NCBI GenBank assembly: GCA_009379845.1
Contig: WHSZ01000014.1
Span: 1-64,000 of the forward strand
DNA: 64,000 nt
Reading direction: 5' to 3'
From: Pseudonocardiaceae bacterium
GTDB taxonomy: Bacteria > Actinomycetota > Actinomycetes > Mycobacteriales > Pseudonocardiaceae
Of the stretch, positions 1 to 8,310 are shown one piece after another (positions within the stretch are counted from its first letter, which is position 1; the number at the start of each line of letters is the position of its first letter). Below the pieces are notes generated by a model. It had not been told where the DNA came from. It saw only the letters and a program-made list of their open reading frames with translations, and did no database searches. Made by a program: the position numbers and the translations under genes.

Positions 1-2487
1 CCCGTCGTCCTCGGTGGGTGGGTATCCGGGGTGATCCTGGTCGGAGGACTTGGCGAGGTGGAGGGGCGAGGGTAGGAGGGTGCGGTCGTCCCAGGCAGCG
101 GCTTGGTGGCAGAGACGTGCGGTGAGTGCGGCGAGGGGGTCGGGTTGCCAGGTTCCGGGGCGGGGGATGGCGATCTCGATGGTGTTGAGTGCGTGCCAGG
201 GGTTTTCCATCCAGCGTTCGCGCTTGTCGGGCAGGGTCCAGCGGGTGTTGTCGGTCCCGGCGCGGCCTTCGGCGCCCGCCCGGTGGGTGCGGGACGGTTG
301 CGAGAGGATCCAGGTTAGAACCCCGTTCTCCTCATGCTCATATAGTCTCTGACCGGGCAGGTTGGGCTTATAGGGATCGTTGTTGCCGCCCCGGTCCACG
401 TGAGTGGGGCGAAGCGTTTCAGTTCCCGAGGAGACGCGTACGACGGCGAGATCGGGGTTCTCGATGGAGGAGCCGGGTACGGTGTCGTTGCCGAACCGGG
501 AATGTTTCAGACCGGGCCAAAAGCTCCGGCATGCTTCTGCGTCGACGAATACGACGAGGGGAACAGTGCGCGGGAGCGCGGCGAGGGCTTGATCAACGTA
601 TTCGCGGACATGCGGTGCGTTCGTCCGGGTGCGGTCGAGGTGTGGTTGGCCGATGTCGCTGGCGTAGTAGCGGGCGTTGGCTTCACGGTAAGGCAACCAG
701 CCTTCGGTGTCGTCGTACATCTCGACACGCCACGGGGCATGAGGATCGGGCGTCGCGTGCAGCGCCACGATCTGGATGACGAGCCGTCTCGGCCCGCCGT
801 TCTTCCGTGGTGTGTGTTGGCGAATGTGCACACCGACCAAAGTCGCCGCGCGCGTGAGTGGCGATATTCGGGTGTTCGCCGTCGCGTTGGCGAGCCGGTG
901 GTCGATGACCCCGACTTGCCGTAGCAGGTCGCGCACTGCCGCGTTGGCGGGGTGATCCTCGGTGGGCGGCGTGGTCCCGTCTTTTCTACGGCTCGGCTTG
1001 CGTGGCTTGTAGTTCGTGCTGAGGAACTGTGCGACGATGCCACGCTTGCCAAGGTCGGCACGCAAGATCGGTTTGGCGTCGTGTTCGACGGCTGTTCCAT
1101 CCCAATCTGTTTCGACCCAGGCCGCGACACCGCACCCTTCCTCGGTTTTGAGGTAGGCGAGGTCATCGAGGTCGCGCACGTGCTCGCCGTGGCCGACGAT
1201 GATCGGGTCGTGATGGAACACGACCGAGAGGCGTTCGGTGAGATCGACCTGTTCACCGTCGGTGGCTCCGAGGAGGGGGTTCTCCTCTGCGCTCGCGTAC
1301 ACGGACAGGGCATCAGCCATGCGTCGGCGGGTGCCTTGCTGACCGTAAAGGCACGCGATTCGAAGGCGCTGGGCTCCGGAGGCGGCGATGGCGTCGTCGA
1401 GCTTGTCCCGCTGTATGTGCCCGCTGGTGCTCTTGCCGGTGCTGATCTTCGTACGGCGGAAGGCCGGTTCGGACAGACCGAGGCGTTGCCGGATCTGGCG
1501 TTGTGCTTGGAAGAGGAACCGGGCGCCGGTACCGACGCCTATGGGGTGGCCGGATGGTTTGCCGATGAGCCGTACCGCGCCGAGGTGCTGGCGGGGTTCG
1601 TCGGGCAAGGTCGGTAACGGGTCGAGCTGGCAGGCGTGCACGATGTCGGTCACGACGCCGGCGTAGGTCGGCTGGGTTCGCCCTCGCGCTGGCCACGGGC
1701 CATGCACGGGCAGTCGCAGTAGCGGTTGTCGCTCGTCGCGCGGCGCGACCCAGGCGTTCTTGACGTTCCACCACGAGTAGGGCACGCGTGCGACGTGGCC
1801 ATCGACTCGTAGGTAGAGGTGCGCCGCTCCAGGCAAGGTCACGATGGAGGTGTCGAGATAGACCATCGCGTAACGGAGTTCGTCCTTCCACGGCCGCTGG
1901 ATGGGGTCGTCCCAGGCCACGAGATTGGCTTGTGAATCTATCCTTAGACGGATGGGCAAGTGTCCGTCGATGAGCAGCGGTTGTTGCGCGATGCGCGCGG
2001 CGAGGTTCCACTGGGCGACGTTGTAGATCCACCCAGGGGCGTCGACGTGGCCGTCGTGGTAGCCGATGAAATCGGAGAGTGGGGCGGCGATGGGGCTGGC
2101 CGTGGCCAGGTGCTCGGAGAGGGTATCGACCCGGTCGTTGTTGAGCACGAGGCGCTCGAAAGTGCGAACGGCGGTGGCGAGTAGCCATGGGGCGATCGGT
2201 TGCGTCGTCACGAGAAGGGAGTCGACGCCGGTACTTTTCTGCACGGGGGAGAGCTCGTGGCTGGGGAACAACCGGACTGGCTGCCCGGTGACTGCGGTGA
2301 GGGCTGTCGCTAGATCGGAATAGCGGGGACGGACGTACGGCCGGTCGCTTCGGCGCCGTACCAGAGATTCGAAGTGATCCCACGCTACGCGGAACTCGGG
2401 CGTTAGTGCGTAGAGTGACAGGGTTCCGAGCGCCGTCGCGTCGACGCGGTAGGTGAGGGTGTGCAGGCCGCCGTCATTCGTCGTCAC
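1..2487 (-). CDS. pPIWI_RE family PIWI/RNase H nuclease (3' end cut by window edge)
   Basis: Prokaryotic PIWI protein of the pPIWI_RE class, the predicted nucleic-acid-guided effector of a three-gene defence island. The frame starts at a GTG (2487) 7 nt after AGGGAG, overlaps the helicase stop by 14 nt, and stays open for all 829 codons to base 1. The N-terminal half fits the family's X module (DUF3962). Residues 471-490 carry the DAKPILRADLG...QFL signature. The RNase H-fold core starts near 565, with GWLPYREA (596-603), VVFVDAEACRSFWPGL (645-660) where D649 is a candidate catalytic acid, and a C-terminal LLPSPLHLAK block. That last block usually lies close to the end, so only a short tail is probably missing. 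Family assignment is from remembered motifs; guide and target are unknown. Neighbouring helicase and REase genes strongly support it. Confidence 0.88.
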   Translation of the reverse strand, partial: MTTNDGGLHTLTYRVDATALGTLSLYALTPEFRVAWDHFESLVRRRSDRPYVRPRYSDLATALTAVTGQPVRLFPSHELSPVQKSTGVDSLLVTTQPIAPWLLATAVRTFERLVLNNDRVDTLSEHLATASPIAAPLSDFIGYHDGHVDAPGWIYNVAQWNLAARIAQQPLLIDGHLPIRLRIDSQANLVAWDDPIQRPWKDELRYAMVYLDTSIVTLPGAAHLYLRVDGHVARVPYSWWNVKNAWVAPRDERQPLLRLPVHGPWPARGRTQPTYAGVVTDIVHACQLDPLPTLPDEPRQHLGAVRLIGKPSGHPIGVGTGARFLFQAQRQIRQRLGLSEPAFRRTKISTGKSTSGHIQRDKLDDAIAASGAQRLRIACLYGQQGTRRRMADALSVYASAEENPLLGATDGEQVDLTERLSVVFHHDPIIVGHGEHVRDLDDLAYLKTEEGCGVAAWVETDWDGTAVEHDAKPILRADLGKRGIVAQFLSTNYKPRKPSRRKDGTTPPTEDHPANAAVRDLLRQVGVIDHRLANATANTRISPLTRAATLVGVHIRQHTPRKNGGPRRLVIQIVALHATPDPHAPWRVEMYDDTEGWLPYREANARYYASDIGQPHLDRTRTNAPHVREYVDQALAALPRTVPLVVFVDAEACRSFWPGLKHSRFGNDTVPGSSIENPDLAVVRVSSGTETLRPTHVDRGGNNDPYKPNLPGQRLYEHEENGVLTWILSQPSRTHRAGAEGRAGTDNTRWTLPDKRERWMENPWHALNTIEIAIPRPGTWQPDPLAALTARLCHQAAAWDDRTLLPSPLHLAKSSDQDHPGYPPTEDDG

Positions 2488-5400
2488 CGATGTTCTCCCT
2501 GTTGTCGGCGAAGGTGAAGATCTCGTCGAGGGTGCGTCCGTAGAGTCGTCGCATCAGGTCCAACTGTCCCTCGTCCTGCCAGTGTTGACGGAGCCGCGCG
2601 ATGAGATTCGGCAGGTCGGAGTGGCCGCGTTCATCGAGGAATGCGTAGTCGACGAGGTGGATCTCACCAGTCGCGCCGCCGCGTCGGGCGCGTCCGGCGA
2701 GTTGGATGAGTCCGTTGAGGGTTTCGGCGACGATCGCCAACTGGGTTTCGCTGGGTAGCGTCGAGAAGTAGGGGAGGGCTGTGAACAGCTCGTCGAAGTG
2801 GCGTCCGGCTACTTGACGCATGATGTCCAGCGTCGCGGTCGGGTGGTCGTTGGGTAGGACGGCCGTGCGAGCGCGGGCGTGTACATGCGCGAGGATCTCG
2901 GAAGGTTCGTCCATGATCGGTAGGGGGCGTACTACCAGCCAGACCGATCCGATGAGTGAGCGCCCCTGGTGGTCGACGATGTTGAGTCCGCGCTGAGCTC
3001 GCGCCAGTGGTGCGATGAGCACCGAGCCGTCGGCCTCCTGATCGAAGGATTCGAGTTGGTCAGCGGGCAGCTCGATCCACCGGCCGGATTCACGGCGGCC
3101 GCGGTCGTCGGCGGGGACCGCCACAACGACCCGTTCAGCCGACACCCCGGCGTTGGCGATCCCTTCGGCGAGGTCCCGCGCACCCTGGTATGAGGTCGTT
3201 GCGAGCAACAGCCTTTGCTGATATGTCGTCTCCGGGTTCGCCGCGAGATCAAGCAGTGCAGGTGCGAGTCGCTTTTTCCACAGCAGTTCGCCGAGGTTGG
3301 TCAAGACGTCCGTGCGGGTCTGCCCGTGGGTTCCGGAGACGCGGACGAAGTCCCGTTCTTGGTCGGAAATGGGTGAGGCTCGGATCTTCAGAGTTCCAGC
3401 GTAGTCGTCGGCGACCCACCAGGTGGGCTTGGCGAACACGTGATGGTGTGGTGCTGCGGGAAAGTACGACGTTGCGGACAGGCCGACGACCGCGCGGGGT
3501 AGGCCGAGGTGCGCGAGGGCGGTGACCTCGCCGAGTGATGTGACATAGCTGTGCGGGTCCCCGCCGAAGGCGTTGACCTTCAGCACGGTGTCGTTGGGCC
3601 GGTCGCGGTCGTAATGTTCGGTGAACGCGAACAACGATCGGCCCAACGGTCCGTAGGGGGCCGCACACCAGGTGGCGTACTGCCCGAGCGCTTCGGCGAT
3701 CTCCCGCGCCGCGGTCACGCCAGACGCTTGCAGCTGCGGCGCCGCGTACACGAACCGGAACAACAGCGCTCGGAGCCGTTCCAAATACGCTCGCCGGATC
3801 AGCCGATCGGTCGCGTCGATGCGCGATTCGTCATCAGAGAGCCGGTTGTCCGTGTAGGGGCACTGTCTCAGCGTTTCGTAGATGAGGTTCCACGCGGGCT
3901 GGAAGGCGTCGTCGCCAGCGGTGAGGCTCGTGACCTGAGCGAGTGCTGCCCGCACCGGGAGCAGCCAGTCCGGGACCAACGTCGGATCGCCTTCGTCGGG
4001 AAACAATCCCTGCAGTGCCTTGTAATGTTCCCGGCGTGGTTGTTCCCCGTCGGGAATGTTGAACAGCGTCGCGGCCAGCCAGGCGTCCCACTTCCGCGGG
4101 AGGAGCCAACGCCCCTGCATGGGATGGGGGCTCTTGCGCCCCCGGCGCTGGCGCCGGAACGCTCCCTCGGAGAGGTGACTCGTGTAGTTCTCCGCGAGAA
4201 ACCGAGCGTGCGCCGTGGCGGCGCGCACGTGATGTTCAACAGAACCGTCGAGCCGCCCGGTGGCGTCATGGAGTTCGTTATCCAGTCGGCGAAGAGGCGG
4301 AGGGAACGCGCGCCGACGGCGGTGCGCCAGCAGCAGTCCTCTCGCGCTGCGGGAGATCATCGCTGCTTGGAACGCGTCGATCTCGTCGATGAGAACAAGA
4401 TCGCTGCGATGCAGGAGCAGCTCCTCAACGCTCATGTTGTCCTCGACCCTGCCCTGCGCTTCCACCGGCACGTGCAGCGTGCCGACGAGCCAATTGACAT
4501 GCGAGGTGACGATCACCGATGCGGTACACGCCTGCCGCACGTTCCGGTACTTCCCACATGACGGCTTCCACGGACACATGTTGCGCGTACCGGCCAGGCG
4601 GCCATCACCGCCAATCTTGCGCAAGCTGCCGCATGGTTCGTTACCGGGATTCCATGCGTCTACGGACTCCTCGGACACCGCGGCTGACGGAAGCGTGCAG
4701 CCGTAGGCGAGCCGATCCATCGCCCACAGCCCTACTCCGTCCGGGCCTGCGCCTCGCACCGTTGTCTCGGCGACAGTTTGCGCCGAGTTAGGAGACGTCA
4801 ACGGCACCACTTCGGCGTCCGAGCCCAGGGCCCGCAGGCTTCGCTCAATGCTGTAGGCGGTTTTCACGACCGTCGCGTTGGTGGGCACGACCAGACTCGC
4901 CACCCGGTCGTGCGTGGCGCACCAGCAGGCCACCAACTCCGCCAGGACGTTCTTTCCGGAACCTGTCGGCGCCTGAAAGACCTGTGTTGGACCCGCCCGT
5001 AGTTGCCACACGTCATTTATCGGCTCTCCACCCTGCGTTTCCAGATGGGCGAAGAGCTCAGCAACGGCCTGTGTACGGTGCTCTTGCTCAAACTCATCGT
5101 CCAGCCGAGTCGCGAGAGCGTGCAGTTCCTCGACCGGAATGTCGATCGCTTCGGCTTCGGCAGGCGGGGACAACGGGATCGCCGGTTCAGGCGGCGCCTC
5201 CTCCAGCGCCAACTGGTAATGCACATCCACCGAGCGAGTCTGCTCTCGGTCCGCGGTCGCCACACGTAGGGGAGTGCCGAACATGCCCCGCGTCGCGAAG
5301 CTCGTAGCCCGAACCTTGCTCAACTGACGCTCCGACAGCAGCGCGGTAACGCACTCATCGACATAGTCCAGCGGAGGCCGCCCCAGATCAAGCAAGAGTC

Positions 5401-5725
5401 GCGCTGCGTCGTCCAGCATGCGAAAGCCGACGATGTGATCCGGTACAAGGGCCTCGACCAATGCGGCGAACACGTTCCGGTTGGCGACTTCCACAGGGCG
5501 AAAGCGCAGCAATCGAGCGATCCGAACCCGGTCCACTTCGTCGAGCTGGGGCCAACGTGACCACACCTCAACCTGGCCGGACAGCAGAAAACACGCGTCA
5601 TCCAAATCGATGTAGGTCTTATCGCCGTCGCGGTGTGGAAAGAAATGAGCCGCCAATCCCAACGCGCCACCCACGACGAACTTGAAACGGGCGACCTCGG
5701 CACCCTCCTCGTCGTTGCCGCTCAT
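2474..5725 (-). CDS. DinG/XPD-like Fe-S superfamily 2 helicase of the pPIWI_RE island
   Basis: Predicted 1083-residue ATP-dependent DNA or R-loop helicase. An N-terminal region of about 240 residues (probably an island-specific module) precedes Walker A APTGSGKN (252-259; Asn replaces the usual Thr/Ser). Cys343, 365, 384, 390 and 400 fall between Walker A and B, where XPD/DinG helicases hold a 4Fe-4S cluster. The DEAH-type box is DEID (447-450). GLSATS forms motif III and QLAGRARRGG near 1025 forms motif VI. The ATG at 5725 overlaps the REase stop by 4 nt, and the 3' end overlaps the pPIWI gene, so the three are translationally coupled. Members of this family accompany pPIWI_RE proteins and are predicted to unwind invading nucleic acid. 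The Asn at the end of Walker A is unusual, but the other helicase motifs are intact. Confidence 0.88.
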   Translation of the reverse strand: MSGNDEEGAEVARFKFVVGGALGLAAHFFPHRDGDKTYIDLDDACFLLSGQVEVWSRWPQLDEVDRVRIARLLRFRPVEVANRNVFAALVEALVPDHIVGFRMLDDAARLLLDLGRPPLDYVDECVTALLSERQLSKVRATSFATRGMFGTPLRVATADREQTRSVDVHYQLALEEAPPEPAIPLSPPAEAEAIDIPVEELHALATRLDDEFEQEHRTQAVAELFAHLETQGGEPINDVWQLRAGPTQVFQAPTGSGKNVLAELVACWCATHDRVASLVVPTNATVVKTAYSIERSLRALGSDAEVVPLTSPNSAQTVAETTVRGAGPDGVGLWAMDRLAYGCTLPSAAVSEESVDAWNPGNEPCGSLRKIGGDGRLAGTRNMCPWKPSCGKYRNVRQACTASVIVTSHVNWLVGTLHVPVEAQGRVEDNMSVEELLLHRSDLVLIDEIDAFQAAMISRSARGLLLAHRRRRAFPPPLRRLDNELHDATGRLDGSVEHHVRAATAHARFLAENYTSHLSEGAFRRQRRGRKSPHPMQGRWLLPRKWDAWLAATLFNIPDGEQPRREHYKALQGLFPDEGDPTLVPDWLLPVRAALAQVTSLTAGDDAFQPAWNLIYETLRQCPYTDNRLSDDESRIDATDRLIRRAYLERLRALLFRFVYAAPQLQASGVTAAREIAEALGQYATWCAAPYGPLGRSLFAFTEHYDRDRPNDTVLKVNAFGGDPHSYVTSLGEVTALAHLGLPRAVVGLSATSYFPAAPHHHVFAKPTWWVADDYAGTLKIRASPISDQERDFVRVSGTHGQTRTDVLTNLGELLWKKRLAPALLDLAANPETTYQQRLLLATTSYQGARDLAEGIANAGVSAERVVVAVPADDRGRRESGRWIELPADQLESFDQEADGSVLIAPLARAQRGLNIVDHQGRSLIGSVWLVVRPLPIMDEPSEILAHVHARARTAVLPNDHPTATLDIMRQVAGRHFDELFTALPYFSTLPSETQLAIVAETLNGLIQLAGRARRGGATGEIHLVDYAFLDERGHSDLPNLIARLRQHWQDEGQLDLMRRLYGRTLDEIFTFADNRENIGDDE

Positions 5726-6888
5726 GCCACCCCTCCCGTCCGCTTGCGCACATGGCGCACGAACCCGGTGACCGTCCAGACACGCTTGTCGGGCAGCATC
5801 CGCCGCAGTGGATTGACTTGGCCGCGTCGGTAGTCGGGAACGACGATGTCACGGGCGGCCGGCGGATCGGCTGCGATGCTGGATGGTTCTGAACGATCTT
5901 TCACGTCGACCTCCCAACGTCGTCCCCCGGTGGTGCTGACGGTGAGATCCACGCGATCAAGGCCCGGCCACATGTCGACCGATACGCCATCGATGCGCAG
6001 TAGCCGTCGTTCGAGCGTCAGCTCAGGGACGCCGGGGACCGTGACGAATCGCCACACCGCTAGGTCGAGGCAGCGCGCTCGGTCGGCCGACTGGGCGGCG
6101 GGGACACGTAGCTTCGCTGACGTGAGCTTCAACAGCCGAGGCGCTGACCGGCTTCCCGCGCCGGCGTCGACGCGGAAGCGGGCCTCATGGTGGCTGTACC
6201 CGCACTCGACGAATTCATCCTTGATTCGCATCGGCCACCTGCGCACCGGGCACGGCCACCACCACTGGTTCGCCACTCCCGGCCAAACTCGATCCGGCGC
6301 AACCGGATCGTAGCGCGCCACCCGACGTGCTCCTGCCGCATTCATACGCTGGACCAGCGTGCTCTCGTCTCCGGCCGGATTCTCGATCAAGAAGCGTCGA
6401 GTCGCCGTGTAGGCATGCTCGTCCCCCGCACTGATCAGTTCCTCGAACACTGACCGCTGTACCTGCTCAGCCCGCTGCCACGCCCAAGTCGGAAGCCACG
6501 CGCGGGCCGGGTCCTCCACCTCACCAAACAACGCCTCCGTGTACTCGCAGCCGACCTCGATCGCCCGATCGGTCAAGCTTTCAGACGAATTGAGCAGGAC
6601 GAGGTCCGCGAGCTCGTCGGGTACGGCGAAGTCACCCGGGAACAGGCCCGACAACGGCTTGCCGAGCCGGTCGACCAGTTCCAGAGGTGTGCTCGGACCA
6701 CGTCCTGGTCCGAGCACGTACGACACCACGCCCGTCATGCGCGACAGCTCACGCCACGCTCCCGGCTCAGAGCTCCTGCGCGACCACGCCACAGCAGCGC
6801 GCAACGCGGCTGTGGTGAGGCGCCTGCAGAGTTGCTCCTCAGCTTCGCTGGTCAGCATGGGCAGCACGGTAGCGAGCCCCACCGACAT
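5722..6888 (-). CDS. pPIWI_RE-associated REase-fold endonuclease
   Basis: Protein of 388 residues, the first gene of the pPIWI_RE trio. The C-terminal third shows a restriction-endonuclease-like active-site pattern: Asp314 in DRVDLTV, then a strand WEVDVKD with E326/D328-x-K330, matching the D...(D/E)xK signature. The N-terminal 250 residues are largely helical and have no motif I recognise. This matches the known composition of the island (REase, DinG-like helicase, pPIWI_RE). The start is an ATG at 6888 with no strong ribosome site; an in-frame ATG ten codons later is an alternative. It lies 44 nt after the DUF2637 gene and overlaps the helicase start by ATGA. Predicted role: DNA cleavage with or beside the PIWI protein. 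Exact substrate is not visible. Confidence 0.82.
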   Translation of the reverse strand: MSVGLATVLPMLTSEAEEQLCRRLTTAALRAAVAWSRRSSEPGAWRELSRMTGVVSYVLGPGRGPSTPLELVDRLGKPLSGLFPGDFAVPDELADLVLLNSSESLTDRAIEVGCEYTEALFGEVEDPARAWLPTWAWQRAEQVQRSVFEELISAGDEHAYTATRRFLIENPAGDESTLVQRMNAAGARRVARYDPVAPDRVWPGVANQWWWPCPVRRWPMRIKDEFVECGYSHHEARFRVDAGAGSRSAPRLLKLTSAKLRVPAAQSADRARCLDLAVWRFVTVPGVPELTLERRLLRIDGVSVDMWPGLDRVDLTVSTTGGRRWEVDVKDRSEPSSIAADPPAARDIVVPDYRRGQVNPLRRMLPDKRVWTVTGFVRHVRKRTGGVA

Positions 6889-6932
6889 TCAGGGACCTGC
6901 AGACGTGGCGATCGGATAACCCGAACGAGTGG

Positions 6933-7676
6933 TCATGTCGCCATGCTCATCCGGTGTTGGTGGTCGTTGCGAACGTGGCGGACCAGCGTGCGTGCGCGGC
7001 GGGAGTTGATCCTCAGCTGGCTTCGGAGGCGGTCGGCGGAGATGGGCCGGTTGTGGGTTCTCCAGTGTTCTGAGTCGAGGCGGAGTGCTTCGTCATGGAG
7101 CGGGTCGCGCTGTTCGAGCGGCTCCGGATCGCGTTGAGCTTCGACGGACTCGGTCCTGTGACCAGGTGTGTTGTTTGGAAGCGTGCTTGACGTTGGCACC
7201 TCGTCAGGTGAGCCGTTGTCGTCGAAGGCGAGCGATCGCTGCTCGACGTTGGTGACAGTGTGGCTGCCCGGACGCGGGTCGAGGCGACGTTTGAGGGCGT
7301 GGTTGAGGAGCTCGACTGCGAGGAGTAGGGCCAGTGGTGGGCTGGCGGCGACGGCGATCGTCAGTGGGTTCAGTTCGGGTGCGGAGGCGATGTTGGCGCA
7401 GAGGGACAGTCCGATTCCGAGTCCGAAGGCGAGCCATGCTTTCCACTGGCCGGTGTGTCGCCTGTGGGTTATCCACAGCTCGATGGTTGAGATGGTGAGG
7501 AGGCCGTCGATGATGAGTGGCCAGAGCGCTGCTGTTGTTGGGTCGGCGCCGTAGTCGAGGGCGAAGGTGCGTCCGTGGTGGTAGGAGATGTAGGCGGCGC
7601 CGAGCGCGACGAACATGGTGGAGGTGCATTGGAGGCGCAGGGCCCAGTCGGGGGCGTAGGCAGTGGTGGTGGTCAT
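6933..7676 (-). CDS. DUF2637 membrane protein, mobile-element type
   Basis: Membrane protein of 247 residues. The N-terminal half carries about four hydrophobic segments (roughly residues 20-37, 48-64, 80-97 and 105-122), in the arrangement of DUF2637 proteins. The C-terminal half is polar and Arg/Glu-rich and ends in a short helical stretch resembling an HTH (RLRSQLRINSRRARTLVRHV). DUF2637 proteins are common on actinomycete integrative conjugative elements and plasmids, beside transfer and replication genes. The gene overlaps the upstream HTH gene by ATGA and precedes the pPIWI_RE trio by 44 nt on the same strand. The context suggests the defence trio travels, or travelled, on such an element, although no integrase, Rep or TraB-like translocase is present in the window. 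Confidence 0.75.
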   Translation of the reverse strand: MTTTTAYAPDWALRLQCTSTMFVALGAAYISYHHGRTFALDYGADPTTAALWPLIIDGLLTISTIELWITHRRHTGQWKAWLAFGLGIGLSLCANIASAPELNPLTIAVAASPPLALLLAVELLNHALKRRLDPRPGSHTVTNVEQRSLAFDDNGSPDEVPTSSTLPNNTPGHRTESVEAQRDPEPLEQRDPLHDEALRLDSEHWRTHNRPISADRLRSQLRINSRRARTLVRHVRNDHQHRMSMAT

Positions 7677-8119
7677 TGAGTGTCACCTGTCTGTCCTGCG
7701 CGGCGGTGGGTGGGGTAGTCGTGGTCGCGGAGGCGTCGGCGGATGGTTGCGGCGCTGACTCCCAGGTGTGTGGCGATGCGTGGAGGGGACCAACCTCGGT
7801 GGTGGAGGCGGATGGCGGTGTCGATGTCGTCGGGGGTGAGACCTTGGAGGCGGGTGGTGATGCCGTGGCGGTGGAGGGTGCGGCAGACGGTGTTGCGGCC
7901 GATGGCGAGTTGTTCGGCCAGTTCGTAGACGGTAGAGCCCGCTTGATAGCCGTCGAGGATGCGCTGGACTTGGTCGGCGTCGAGGCGGCGGGCGCGGCCG
8001 GGCCCTGACCGCCGTGGCGACGATGGGGCGGGTGTGCTCAGGTCCGGCAGCTTCGCTAATAGGTCTTCGAATGCTCTGACCTGGCTTTTTGTGTTGTAAT
8101 AAGTTCCCCCAACCTCCAC
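7673..8119 (-). CDS. double helix-turn-helix DNA-binding protein
   Basis: Small basic protein of 148 residues. Two HTH units are visible: about residues 50-87 (QVQRILDGYQAG...ELAEQLAIGRNTVCRTLHRHGI) and 97-130 (DIDTAIRLHHRG...IATHLGVSAATIRRRLRDH). They resemble the C-terminal HTH of resolvase/invertase recombinases, but no catalytic serine recombinase domain is present. It could therefore be a stand-alone regulator or the DNA-binding remnant of a recombinase. The gene overlaps DUF2637 by 4 nt, so the two are co-transcribed. The inverted repeats at 8140-8210 sit immediately upstream and are candidate binding sites. ATG start at 8119. Confidence 0.7.
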   Translation of the reverse strand: MEVGGTYYNTKSQVRAFEDLLAKLPDLSTPAPSSPRRSGPGRARRLDADQVQRILDGYQAGSTVYELAEQLAIGRNTVCRTLHRHGITTRLQGLTPDDIDTAIRLHHRGWSPPRIATHLGVSAATIRRRLRDHDYPTHRRAGQTGDTQ

Positions 8120-8139
8120 TTAACGCTTTGACATGCGGA

Positions 8140-8210
8140 AACGCGGTTTGAAGTGTGAAGGCATGCGAACCGCGTCGGCGCCGAATCTGATGGTCGGGTT
8201 CGGCGCCGAC
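8140..8210. promoter_or_regulatory. two overlapping inverted repeats upstream of the HTH gene
   Basis: ACGCGGTT (8140-8147) pairs with AACCGCGT (8168-8175). The 12-bp GTCGGCGCCGAA (8174-8185) pairs perfectly with TTCGGCGCCGAC (8199-8210) across a 13-nt loop. No T-run follows on either strand, so an intrinsic terminator is unlikely. The position between the ATPase stop (8311) and the HTH start (8119) suits an operator for the double-HTH protein or an element-encoded origin-like site. This is inference from symmetry and position only. Confidence 0.5.
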
Positions 8211-8310
8211 GACTGTTGCGCGTCCGTTCGGCACGCCGGTTGTGGCGTGTCGCGTTCGGCCGGGCGACGGCCGGGGTTGCCGCATGATCGTTCGTAGTGC
8301 TCGTGACGGT

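Noticed and set aside
507..2383. Long Arg-rich open frames on the minus strand inside the first 2.4 kb
   Set aside because: They are out of frame with the GTG-started 829-codon pPIWI_RE frame, have random high-GC composition and no recognisable domain.
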